Source: Rhizobium sp. Q54 (GTDB taxonomy: Bacteria; Pseudomonadota; Alphaproteobacteria; Rickettsiales; UBA1997). Taken from it: DNA of 19,370 nucleotides. The stretch lies in the NCBI GenBank assembly GCA_945865855.1, contig CAMBES010000008.1:1-19370 (forward strand). Direction: 5' to 3'. Positions 5,946 to 13,673 of this stretch are shown here, in pieces (the stretch's first letter is position 1; every line of letters begins with the position of its first letter). The position numbers were made by a program, and so were the translations under genes. The notes beneath the pieces were generated by a model. That model saw only the letters and a list, made by a program, of their open reading frames with translations, was not told the origin of the DNA and made no database searches.

Positions 5946-7652
5946 ATGCCCACCCTCGCCAAAGCCACCTTTGGTGTAGCATTTTTGCTTTTTTCATTCT
6001 CAGCAAAAGCTCAACAAAGTGCAGTAAATGAACAAGATTGGATTACTCGTAATCAGCAAAACATTATCGAGGAAACCACGCGCAGCAAGGAGCTAGAGGC
6101 GATAGAAGAAGATCGCGAACGCAGAAAAAAAATAGATCAAGAAAAAAATTGGCAAGAATTTAATGCTTCAGGCAAAACCAGAACTTGCCTTCCGATCAGT
6201 GAAATCAGGCTAGTTGACGCCAATTCACTTTCTTCATCTCGTCAAAAAAAACTCACCTCACCATTCATCGGCAGATGTTTTGGAGCAAAATTTTTGGGCG
6301 AGGTCGTCACCAAAATTACCAATTATTACCAAGGCATAGGCTACGTCACTACACAAGTCGCTTCACCAAAACAAAATCTAAAAAGCGGCATTTTAGAGTT
6401 AAAAATTATCGAAGGAAAAATTGAAAAAATTTCTCTGGGACAAGACCGCGTGATTGACAAAATGCAAAAATTTACTGCCTTTGGAAATATCGAAGGTGAT
6501 GCACTCAACATCAATGAAATCAACCAGGGAATCTATCAAATCAATCGCCTACAATCTAATCGCGCGACGATGAAAATCGAGCCAGGAAGCGTTGATGGTG
6601 AGAGCAAAATTATTATCGAAAATCAGAAAAAATTTCCACTCCATGTGACCGTCGGCAAAGATAATTTGGGCAATAAATTCACTGGCGTGCAGCGCACAAA
6701 TTTTTCTTCAAGCCTCGATAATCTTTTATTTTTGAATGACGGTTTAAGCGTAAGTTACACAGCAAATTTGCACGACGATCACCAGATTAAAAACCTCGAA
6801 GCCTTTAGCGGCGGCATCTCTATCCCATTCAAATCCAACACATTTTCTTACGATTTTTCGCGTAGTGAATTCAAAGGAACAAATGCCGGATCATCTACCT
6901 CGCTTGTCACAAACGGCTTCTCACAACAAAATAAATTCAGCCTCGATCGAGTTTTACTCAATAAAGCTGACTTGAGAATCTCGATAAACAGTTCGCTTAC
7001 TTCCAAAAGTGCGGCGAGTTATCAAAATGGTGCCAAGTTGAGTAACGCTGAACGCAGATTAACAATTTTGAACTTAGGATTTTCTGCCTCTTCATATTTT
7101 AGCAACAATGCCAGTCTTTATTTTAAACCTACTTACATCCTTGGATTGACTGCGCTTAACGCCAAAAAAGATCAGCAAAATATTTCCTCCTCAACTGCTA
7201 AAGCACAATTTGAAGCTCTAAAATTTTACGCCTCGGCTGCAAAAAAATTTACGACTATTCCACTAACTTTCAGCACTGAAATGGACAGCCAAATTTCCAA
7301 ACAAACACTTTTTGGCTCTGAACAATTTGCCATCGGTGGCTATTATTCGGTGCGCGGCTTTAAAGAAAATTACGTCTCTGCTGATTCTGGCTATTACTTC
7401 AGAAATAAAATTAGCTTCAGCCCTGGATTTAAAGTCACCTTCGAGCCTTTCTACGACTACGGTTACGCTAAAAATAAATATGATGGCTCGAGTGGAAGAT
7501 TATCTGGAACCGGGATCAAAACTATTTTTTCTAATCCTTATTTTAATGCTTCGGTGACTTATTCGAAGGGCTTAAGCAAGTCACAACTCATCTCTTTGAA
7601 TGTTAAAGAAAATAAGTTGGTTTATTTTGAAATTAGCGCGAGTTGTTGCTAG
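5946..7652 (+). CDS. TpsB-type outer-membrane transporter (ShlB/FhaC/HecB family)
   Basis: TpsB proteins are Omp85-superfamily 16-stranded barrels that secrete a partner TpsA exoprotein in two-partner secretion. Seen here: a signal peptide (1-22, cut after AKA), a charged helical stretch (about 30-72) in the place of the H1 helix and linker, a POTRA region with Cys81 and Cys111 that likely form the family disulfide (C-L-P-I... GRCFG), a second POTRA-like part (GYVTTQVASPKQNLKSGILELKIIEG split around 132-157), then a beta-rich barrel with VRGF at 469-472, the conserved loop-6 motif, and EPFYDYG. The 568 residues match the family size. The protein ends in ISASCC rather than the usual aromatic residue. 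No TpsA gene is in the window, so the substrate is unknown. No clear Shine-Dalgarno sequence precedes the ATG. Confidence 0.9.
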   Translation: MPTLAKATFGVAFLLFSFSAKAQQSAVNEQDWITRNQQNIIEETTRSKELEAIEEDRERRKKIDQEKNWQEFNASGKTRTCLPISEIRLVDANSLSSSRQKKLTSPFIGRCFGAKFLGEVVTKITNYYQGIGYVTTQVASPKQNLKSGILELKIIEGKIEKISLGQDRVIDKMQKFTAFGNIEGDALNINEINQGIYQINRLQSNRATMKIEPGSVDGESKIIIENQKKFPLHVTVGKDNLGNKFTGVQRTNFSSSLDNLLFLNDGLSVSYTANLHDDHQIKNLEAFSGGISIPFKSNTFSYDFSRSEFKGTNAGSSTSLVTNGFSQQNKFSLDRVLLNKADLRISINSSLTSKSAASYQNGAKLSNAERRLTILNLGFSASSYFSNNASLYFKPTYILGLTALNAKKDQQNISSSTAKAQFEALKFYASAAKKFTTIPLTFSTEMDSQISKQTLFGSEQFAIGGYYSVRGFKENYVSADSGYYFRNKISFSPGFKVTFEPFYDYGYAKNKYDGSSGRLSGTGIKTIFSNPYFNASVTYSKGLSKSQLISLNVKENKLVYFEISASCC

Positions 7653-7694
7653 CTTCTTTGACTTCTAAAAAAGGAGGGATCTAAGAAGCTCCTT
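7651..7694 (+). promoter_or_regulatory. Competing hairpins with a buried AAGGAGG, between TpsB and cinA genes
   Basis: AGCTTCTT (7651-7658) and AAGAAGCT (7683-7690) form a perfect 8-bp inverted repeat starting in the TpsB stop codon. An alternative pairing joins AAGGAG (7671-7676) with CTCCTT (7689-7694). The two share bases and exclude each other. The AAGGAGG is a near-perfect anti-16S match but lies about 35 bases before the cinA ATG. It may be a weak terminator or a leader structure. Confidence 0.35.
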
Positions 7695-7711
7695 AAACAC
7701 TTAAGATTTCA

Positions 7712-8185
7712 ATGTTCTTCGACTCAAATCTTCTCTCTCAAGCGCAAAAAATTTTACGCATTTTCGAGGAAAAGAAATTAAAAATTACCATAGCTGAATC
7801 CTGCACTGGCGGTCTTTTATCGGCTTTATTGACCGAAATTCCTGGGGCATCAAAAGTACTTGAGCGCGGTTTCGTTACTTATTCAAATCAGGCAAAAATC
7901 GACCTACTCGGAGTAAAGAAAGAAACACTAAAAAACTTTGGCGCAGTAAGCGCAGAAACCGCTGAAGAAATGGCTCAAGGCGCATTAAAAAATTCACAAG
8001 CCGATGTTGCAATTTCCATTACCGGAGTTGCAGGACCAGAAGAAAAATCAGGCTTGGTACATATCGCAGTTGCAAGTCACAGCCATCCAATTGTAAACCG
8101 CAAATTCAACTTTGCTGGCGATAGAAACGAGGTTCGAAAAGCCTCGGTGATCGCCGCATTACAACTACTCACATGCAAAAATTAG
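7712..8185 (+). CDS. pncC: CinA-family nicotinamide-nucleotide amidohydrolase (PncC-like)
   Basis: This stand-alone CinA C-terminal domain protein (157 residues) hydrolyses nicotinamide mononucleotide to nicotinate mononucleotide and ammonia in pyridine-nucleotide recycling, based on characterised PncC relatives. Motifs: AESCTGG at 28-34, SITGVAGP (the second conserved glycine-rich motif) and GDRNEVRKASVIAAL near the C-terminus. The N-terminal molybdopterin-binding-like domain of full-length CinA is absent, as in many proteobacteria. Its 3' end overlaps purC by 13 bases in another frame, so it likely leads the purC-purS-purQ transcript. There is no good Shine-Dalgarno sequence directly before the ATG; see the hairpins at 7651-7694. 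Confidence 0.93.
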   Translation: MFFDSNLLSQAQKILRIFEEKKLKITIAESCTGGLLSALLTEIPGASKVLERGFVTYSNQAKIDLLGVKKETLKNFGAVSAETAEEMAQGALKNSQADVAISITGVAGPEEKSGLVHIAVASHSHPIVNRKFNFAGDRNEVRKASVIAALQLLTCKN

Positions 8186-8886
8186 AGAAAATTTACGAAG
8201 GCAAAGCCAAACAACTTTTCACAACTTCAGACGAAAATTTACTCATCCAATTTTTCAAAGACAGCGCCACCGCTTTCAACGGAGAGAAGAAGGAAATCAT
8301 CGACGGGAAAGGTATTTTGAATAATGTGATTTCAGAATATTTAATGCATGAACTCGCGACCGCCGGAATTCCAACTCATTTCGTAAAAAGATTAAATGAG
8401 CGCGAACAATTGATTAAAAAAGTTACGATTATTCCACTTGAGGTAATCATCAGAAATATCGCTGCTGGGTCAATGGCTAAGCGCCTTGGTATTAATGAAG
8501 GCTTAGAATTATCCGCGCCAGTTTTTGAAATTTGTTTTAAGGATGATGGGCTAGGAGATCCGCTAATTAACGATGATCACGCCATTAATGTGCTAAAAAT
8601 TGTCACTAAAAAACAACTCGAGGAAATCAAGAATATCACCGCCCGCATCAACGAAATCATGTGTAAGATTTTTATCAATATCGGCATTCGCTTGGTTGAT
8701 TTTAAGATTGAATTTGGATTTGATGCGCAAGGTTCAATCATTCTGGCTGACGAGATCAGTCCAGATAGCTGCAGACTTTGGGATCAATCAACTTCCGAAA
8801 AACTCGACAAAGATCGCTTCAGAAGAAATCTTGGCGGATTAGTCGAGGCCTATAAGGAAGTGGCTTCACGTTTAGGAATAAAATAG
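8173..8886 (+). CDS. purC: Phosphoribosylaminoimidazole-succinocarboxamide synthase PurC
   Basis: PurC (SAICAR synthetase) joins aspartate to CAIR using ATP in de novo purine synthesis. The 237-residue protein is of normal length. It opens with KIYEGKAKQLF (nucleotide-binding region), and contains EVIIRNIAAGS and LADEISPDSCRLWD, both family signatures. The start lies inside the cinA-like gene (13-base overlap), and the stop is one base before purS, so the pur genes are translated as a tight unit. No truncation or missing motif is seen. Confidence 0.98.
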   Translation: MQKLEKIYEGKAKQLFTTSDENLLIQFFKDSATAFNGEKKEIIDGKGILNNVISEYLMHELATAGIPTHFVKRLNEREQLIKKVTIIPLEVIIRNIAAGSMAKRLGINEGLELSAPVFEICFKDDGLGDPLINDDHAINVLKIVTKKQLEEIKNITARINEIMCKIFINIGIRLVDFKIEFGFDAQGSIILADEISPDSCRLWDQSTSEKLDKDRFRRNLGGLVEAYKEVASRLGIK

Positions 8887-8887
8887 C

Positions 8888-9130
8888 ATGAAAATCAGAA
8901 TTCTAATCTCTCTAAAAAAAGGCGTACTCGATACGCAAGGCAAAGCAATCGAGAGTTCTTTGCAAAAAAATCTTGGCTTTGCACAAATCTCACAAGTTAG
9001 GCAGGGCAAGGTTGTAGAGCTTGAAATCGCCGAAAATGATCCAGCAAAAATCAAACAAATTGTTGACGAAATTTGCGACAAGTTGCTCGTCAATAAAATC
9101 ATCGAAGACTACAGCTACGAGGCCATCTAA
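8888..9130 (+). CDS. purS: Phosphoribosylformylglycinamidine synthase subunit PurS
   Basis: PurS is the small structural subunit that links PurQ to PurL in the multi-subunit FGAM synthetase found in alphaproteobacteria, Gram-positives and archaea. The 80-residue product has the typical KKGVLDTQGKAIESSL opening, then FAQISQVRQGKVVELEI and a terminal IIEDYSYEAI. It starts one base after the purC stop, and its TAA shares an A with the purQ ATG (TAATG). Its presence predicts a small-type PurL elsewhere, since purL is not in this window. Confidence 0.97.
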   Translation: MKIRILISLKKGVLDTQGKAIESSLQKNLGFAQISQVRQGKVVELEIAENDPAKIKQIVDEICDKLLVNKIIEDYSYEAI

Positions 9131-9810
9131 TGAAATCAGCAGTAATTACTTTTCCCGGCTCAAATTGCGATCGCGACGCCGTTGATGCTTTACAAAAAAT
9201 CGGCTCACGTGTGCAAAGAATTTGGCATCAAGAAACTAAGCTTGATGACGATCTAGATTTAGTAATTGTTCCCGGCGGATTTTCTTACGGCGACTATTTG
9301 CGCTCTGGTGCGATGGCCGCGATTTCACCGGTAATGATAGAAGTAAAAAGACTTTCTAAAAAGGGTGTGAGAGTCCTTGGCATATGCAACGGCTTTCAAA
9401 TTCTCACCGAAGCCGGGCTTCTTCCCGGGGTGCTTACGCGTAACAAAAAAATGAAATTCATTTGTCAGACTATGAATTTGCGCGTTGAAAATAAAAACTC
9501 CGCCTTCACTCATAAATATAGCGCGCATCAGCTTATTCGCGTTCCAATAGCACATATGGATGGAAATTATTTTGCTGATTCCGCAACTCTAAAAAAACTC
9601 GAAGACACTGATTCAATTGCCTTTCGCTACATTAATGAAGATGGCAATCTTACTGACGAAGCCAATCCAAATGGCTCTCTTTTGAACATCGCTGGAATCT
9701 TTAACGAAAAGAAAAATGTTCTTGGCATGATGCCTCACCCAGAAAGAGCAATCGATATAGATAACGGATCAGGTGACGGATTAATCTTATTTAACAGTCT
9801 TCTTAACTGA
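9130..9810 (+). CDS. purQ: Phosphoribosylformylglycinamidine synthase subunit PurQ (glutaminase)
   Basis: PurQ supplies ammonia from glutamine to PurL for FGAM synthesis. The 226-residue class I amidotransferase has the FPGSNCDRD opening, the oxyanion-region GGFSYGDYLRSGA, the nucleophile elbow GICNGFQ with Cys86, and the catalytic His-Glu in MMPHPERA. It overlaps purS by one base. Its last 24 bases (9787-9810) overlap the 3' end of lptE on the opposite strand, so no space is left for a separate terminator between the convergent genes. purL does not follow. Confidence 0.98.
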   Translation: MKSAVITFPGSNCDRDAVDALQKIGSRVQRIWHQETKLDDDLDLVIVPGGFSYGDYLRSGAMAAISPVMIEVKRLSKKGVRVLGICNGFQILTEAGLLPGVLTRNKKMKFICQTMNLRVENKNSAFTHKYSAHQLIRVPIAHMDGNYFADSATLKKLEDTDSIAFRYINEDGNLTDEANPNGSLLNIAGIFNEKKNVLGMMPHPERAIDIDNGSGDGLILFNSLLN

Positions 9811-10500
9811 TTCTGTAAACGGGCAAATAAATTTTTGCTTTGTTTCAGAGCCCCATTCTCTATTTTCTTTTCTAGCTTTCTGCTCATCGCTCTTATCATC
9901 TCCGCGCACATCATCCGCCCTATCATACATTAATTCTTCTTTCGGCTCTTCTTTTGCTTCTTCCGCCACCTGATTTTCCGCATTTTTTGGCTTTTCTGCG
10001 CATTTCTTTTTTACCTCAATAAAATCATTTACTAGCGCATTACGAATATTTTGCGCGGCAATTTTGGTTAAGTTTAATCGCACTGTATCATCGGCAACGT
10101 AGGTACCGTAACGGTTAGTACTAACATCATAACTATCATTTACCGCGGTTGTGCCTCTTGAAATTATCGCGCCATTTTCAAGATTTTTAAGTTCGTAAAG
10201 AACGTCAATATTAACGCGGTTACGACCCGAGGCACCAGTCTGAGTAATTAAGGCGCCAGAAACTGATTTACTCGCTCTTAAGATTAAAAAATATTTCGGC
10301 TCTGATTTTATGTAGTCTGGATTCAGCAGATCGTAAAGATTATTTTTTAATTCCTGACTTAGGTGATCTCGATCTTTTTTTATCCTAATCGAGGCAAGAT
10401 CTTCGGCGTAAGAAAATTTATTATCTCCATCGTGATAAATTATCTGAAATCCGCATGAGCAAAAACTTGCCAAGAGAATTAAGCAGAAAAAATTACGCAT
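9787..10500 (-). CDS. lptE: LPS-assembly lipoprotein LptE with a long charged C-terminal tail
   Basis: LptE is the outer-membrane lipoprotein plug of the LptD translocon that inserts lipopolysaccharide. The protein begins with a short signal (MRNFFCLILLASFCSC); the CGF after the hydrophobic stretch matches the LptE pattern (CGFxPLY), making Cys16 the likely lipidated residue, though Phe at -3 is a weak lipobox. The central part (Q-T-G-A-S-G-R-N-R and RGTTAVNDSYDVSTNRYGTYVA) fits alphaproteobacterial LptE. At 237 residues it exceeds the usual 165-195, because of a tail from about residue 165 rich in Lys, Glu and Asp. The gene overlaps pyrG by eight bases and purQ by 24. Overall sequence conservation in LptE is low, so the call leans on layout and motif. 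Confidence 0.82.
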   Translation of the reverse strand: MRNFFCLILLASFCSCGFQIIYHDGDNKFSYAEDLASIRIKKDRDHLSQELKNNLYDLLNPDYIKSEPKYFLILRASKSVSGALITQTGASGRNRVNIDVLYELKNLENGAIISRGTTAVNDSYDVSTNRYGTYVADDTVRLNLTKIAAQNIRNALVNDFIEVKKKCAEKPKNAENQVAEEAKEEPKEELMYDRADDVRGDDKSDEQKARKENREWGSETKQKFICPFTESVKKTVK

Positions 10501-12118
10501 ATTTTAGAGCGGCTTTAACAAAAGAAACGAAGAGTGGATGAGCCGCAAACGGTTTTGATTTCAACTCAGGATGGAATTGCACGCCGACAAAAAATGGGTG
10601 ATTCGGAATCTCGACAATCTCAGGCAATTTATCGTCAGGCGACATTCCAGAAAATTTTAACCCAGCTTTTTCTAGTTTATTTCTAAAATTAACATTCACC
10701 TCGTAACGATGACGATGGCGTTCAGAAATTTTATTTTTGCCGTAAATTTTTTCAGCGACCGAGCCTTTTTCAATCACGCATGGATAAGCGCCAAGTCTCA
10801 TTGTGCCTCCCATATCGCTACCAGCTTTTTTGGTTTTTTTGCCGGATTTATCTTGCCATTCACTCATCATTCCAATCACGAAGGTTCCTTTTTTAGCGAA
10901 CTCACTCGAAGTTGCATCCTCAATTCCAAGAACGTTGCGGGCATATTCAATCACCGCCATTTGCATGCCGTAGCAAATTCCAAGACATGGGATTTTTTGT
11001 AAGCGCGCTTGCTTGATCATATCGATTTTACCCTCAACCCCATCTTCACCAAAGCCCCCCGGAACAAGAACTGCGTTGATATTTTTTGGTAAATCATTTT
11101 TGCCTTTACGCGCATTGACCCAAGTAATTTTTGCCTTGGCTTGCATTGAAAATGCTGCGTGATCGATAGCTTCGATTAGTGATTTGTAAGAGTCTTTGTA
11201 GTCAGTATATTTTCCAACGATGGCAATATTTACCTCAGCCTTCGGATTCTCAATCGCATTTTTGATTTTGATCCACTTAGTCAAATCGGGCTTCTTGCTA
11301 TAATCGAGTTTGAAGAATTTTAGAATTTCGGTGTCGAGTCCGTTTTGATGATAGATCAGCGGAACTTCGTAGATGCTTGAAGCGTTTGGTGCGGCGATCA
11401 CTGATGAAATTGGCACTGAGCACATCTTAGCAATTTTTTCTAAATGCGCTTTGGTGGTTGGTCTTTCGGCACGACAAAGCAAAACGCTTGGCTGAATGCC
11501 AATCGAACGTAATTCTTTTACTGAGTGCTGAGTTGGTTTTGTTTTGAGTTCATTCGCGCTTTCAATGTAAGGCAAAAGAGTGAGGTGTAAGAAGGCGCAA
11601 CGATCTTGACTCATTTCGTAACCGAGCTGACGAATAGTTTCAAAAAATGGCAATGCTTCAATATCGCCAACCGTTCCGCCTATTTCGCACAAGATAAAAT
11701 CTGTTCCTTTTACGTCGTTTAAAATGAATTCTTTGATGAGATCAGTAACGTGCGGAATCACTTGTACTGTGCCGCCAAGATAGTCGCCCTTGCGCTCTTT
11801 CGCTAAAAGTTTTGAGTAAATTTGACCAGCAGTGACATTATCAGATTTCTTCGCATCTACCCCGGTAAAACGCTCGTAGTGACCAAGATCAAGATCGGTT
11901 TCCGCGCCATCTTCCGTAACAAAAACTTCGCCATGCTGAGTCGGGCTCATGGTGCCAGGATCAACGTTTAAATATGGATCAAGCTTACGTAATTTAACTG
12001 AATATCCACGTGCTTGCAACAATGCAGCAAGCGAAGCGGAGGCTAGGCCTTTACCCAAAGAAGAAACGACGCCGCCAGTAATAAAGATAAAACGACTCTC
12101 AGAATTTTTGTTTGGCAT
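10493..12118 (-). CDS. pyrG: CTP synthase PyrG
   Basis: PyrG makes CTP from UTP with ATP and glutamine. The 541-residue protein from the ATG at 12116-12118 has the usual length. The synthetase half contains FITGGVVSSLGKGLASASL (13-30, P-loop) and DPYLNVDPGTM; the amidotransferase half contains PGGFGEDGVEGK, the nucleophile in GICYGMQ (Cys382) and the His516/Glu518 pair in FHPEL. An in-frame TTG two codons upstream (12122-12124) is possible but adds nothing conserved. The stop overlaps the lptE ATG by eight bases, suggesting coupled translation. The flavoprotein gene at 12133-13539 ends 14 bases before it, so these probably form one operon. Confidence 0.98.
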   Translation of the reverse strand: MPNKNSESRFIFITGGVVSSLGKGLASASLAALLQARGYSVKLRKLDPYLNVDPGTMSPTQHGEVFVTEDGAETDLDLGHYERFTGVDAKKSDNVTAGQIYSKLLAKERKGDYLGGTVQVIPHVTDLIKEFILNDVKGTDFILCEIGGTVGDIEALPFFETIRQLGYEMSQDRCAFLHLTLLPYIESANELKTKPTQHSVKELRSIGIQPSVLLCRAERPTTKAHLEKIAKMCSVPISSVIAAPNASSIYEVPLIYHQNGLDTEILKFFKLDYSKKPDLTKWIKIKNAIENPKAEVNIAIVGKYTDYKDSYKSLIEAIDHAAFSMQAKAKITWVNARKGKNDLPKNINAVLVPGGFGEDGVEGKIDMIKQARLQKIPCLGICYGMQMAVIEYARNVLGIEDATSSEFAKKGTFVIGMMSEWQDKSGKKTKKAGSDMGGTMRLGAYPCVIEKGSVAEKIYGKNKISERHRHRYEVNVNFRNKLEKAGLKFSGMSPDDKLPEIVEIPNHPFFVGVQFHPELKSKPFAAHPLFVSFVKAALKYA

Positions 12119-12132
12119 TCTCAATAAACTTA

Positions 12133-13539
12133 CTATTTCCCGATCATAATTCTGTCGACCAACTGCTTAATTGTTGGCATGAAACCATTGGCATAAAATG
12201 GATCAGTTGCAAAACGGTAAGCACTGTGACCAGAGAACATTAGTTGGTTTTCGATATCGTTGCCCTTGCGCACATCTTGCAAAGTTTTTTGGATACAAAA
12301 ACTACGCGGATCAGCTCTGCGATCTGTAGTGTGATTCATTTCTGCTTTATCAGACCAGTTACTAAAACGGCACTGACTCAAGCAGCCCATGCAATTAATT
12401 TGATCAGTAACAATTTGTGCAGATTTCGATTTATCGACGAACATCAAAGTTTCATCCGGCGTTTTCATGCCTTCGGTGTGACCAGCAGCAATCCATAGAT
12501 CAACTTTCGATTTATCTTCTGGCTTGATGAAAACCACGCGGCCTCTTTGACCAAAAGGAATTTCACAAGTGAAGCTGTCGACGGCTTTAACGCGATACTC
12601 AACTTGTCTAATTTCACGACCTTTCAACTCACGAATAAAATCATTCTCAATTGCAGAAGAATAAAAACCTGTGGGGCTGAAGCGATTCAAATAAACATCA
12701 CCCTCTTTTAAAGTAAGAAGCTTTTTCTTCCAGGCATCTGGCACTGGATATTCTTGCGTAAAAATTGGACGAGTACCGAATTGGAAAACGATTGGCCCAA
12801 TTTCTGGATTATCCAGCCAATGCTCAAACTCTTCCAAATTCCAAACGCCGCCAGCCATAACAATTGGCACGTCATTTAGGCCAACAGAATTCATGAAACT
12901 GCGAATCTCAGCAACTCTTGGATAAGGATCTTCGTAAGCATTCGGATCTTCCGCATTCGACAAGCCATTGTGACCACCAGCCCGCCAAGGACATTCGTAA
13001 ACTACGCCACCAAGAAGATCGACAGCCTTGTGATAACTTCTTTTCCACAAAGCACGAAACGCACGCATTGAAGACACGATCGGATAATAATAAACGTGAT
13101 ATTTTTCGGCGATTTCAGCAAGACGGTAAGGCATGCCAGCGCCACAAGTAATGCCGTGAATCAAGCCTTTTGAACCCTCGAGAATTCCGTGCAAAACGCG
13201 CTCAGCTCCACCCATTTCCCACAAAACATTCATGTGGATGCGACCATTTCCGGCAGAAATATCGTGAGCAATTTTTGCTTGCGTGATGCCGCCAGTTATT
13301 GAGTCAACGATTAATTCTTCGTGTCTTTCGCGACGAGTGTGAGTCTTGTAAATCAACGGAACATATTTTCCATTTTCATCAATATTATCAGCGTTAACTC
13401 CAGAAAAAGTTCCAACAGCGCCAGCTTTAGCAAAATGGCCAGCAGTTACGCCAGTAGTTATTCCAACACCTTTTCCACCTTCAATAATTGGTAAAGTTTC
13501 AGCACCAGAAATGGCAAAGTTTTTGATTTTTTTTAGCAA
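12133..13539 (-). CDS. Nitronate-monooxygenase-like (2-nitropropane dioxygenase family) flavoprotein with C-terminal Cys cluster
   Basis: The 468-residue protein belongs to the FMN-dependent nitronate monooxygenase/NAD(P)H flavin oxidoreductase family: a TIM barrel with FMN-phosphate motifs HGITCGAGMP (128-137), CPWRAGGHNG (183-192) and IVMAGGVW (226-233). After the barrel (beyond about 370) is a segment with Cys383, Cys386, Cys390 (CMGCLSQC) and Cys415, which could bind an iron-sulfur cluster or zinc. The family is usually 310-380 residues, so the tail of about 100 is extra. The start is a TTG at 13537-13539, supported by GGAG six bases upstream. It heads the operon with pyrG and lptE, diverging from obgE. 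The physiological substrate is unknown; the annotation should stay at family level. Confidence 0.87.
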   Translation of the reverse strand: MLKKIKNFAISGAETLPIIEGGKGVGITTGVTAGHFAKAGAVGTFSGVNADNIDENGKYVPLIYKTHTRRERHEELIVDSITGGITQAKIAHDISAGNGRIHMNVLWEMGGAERVLHGILEGSKGLIHGITCGAGMPYRLAEIAEKYHVYYYPIVSSMRAFRALWKRSYHKAVDLLGGVVYECPWRAGGHNGLSNAEDPNAYEDPYPRVAEIRSFMNSVGLNDVPIVMAGGVWNLEEFEHWLDNPEIGPIVFQFGTRPIFTQEYPVPDAWKKKLLTLKEGDVYLNRFSPTGFYSSAIENDFIRELKGREIRQVEYRVKAVDSFTCEIPFGQRGRVVFIKPEDKSKVDLWIAAGHTEGMKTPDETLMFVDKSKSAQIVTDQINCMGCLSQCRFSNWSDKAEMNHTTDRRADPRSFCIQKTLQDVRKGNDIENQLMFSGHSAYRFATDPFYANGFMPTIKQLVDRIMIGK

Positions 13540-13544
13540 GGGAG

Positions 13545-13548
13545 ACTC
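13545..13548 (-). promoter_or_regulatory. Shine-Dalgarno GGAG deciding the TTG start of the flavoprotein
   Basis: On the minus strand GGAG is followed by six bases and then TTG (13537-13539). This is good spacing, and most genes in the window lack such a site. It supports the TTG as a real start. Confidence 0.65.
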
Positions 13549-13673
13549 CGATTTGAGGGGGGAATTTTGTAATCAAGAAATATGGCGCGAAGCTAGGAAT
13601 TAGCTGGCAAAATATCAATTGGAAATTTTCAATAGCCACAAAGCTAGCAACCAACAATCAGCAACTAAATTTA

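Noticed and set aside
9130..9810. Broken purine pathway because purL does not follow purQ
   Set aside because: purL is often unlinked in alphaproteobacteria; PurC, PurS and PurQ are all intact here.
13540..13673. Promoter hexamers for obgE and the divergent flavoprotein
   Set aside because: Only weak matches (for example TTGATA-17-TAGCTT on the minus strand) are visible; not strong enough to list.
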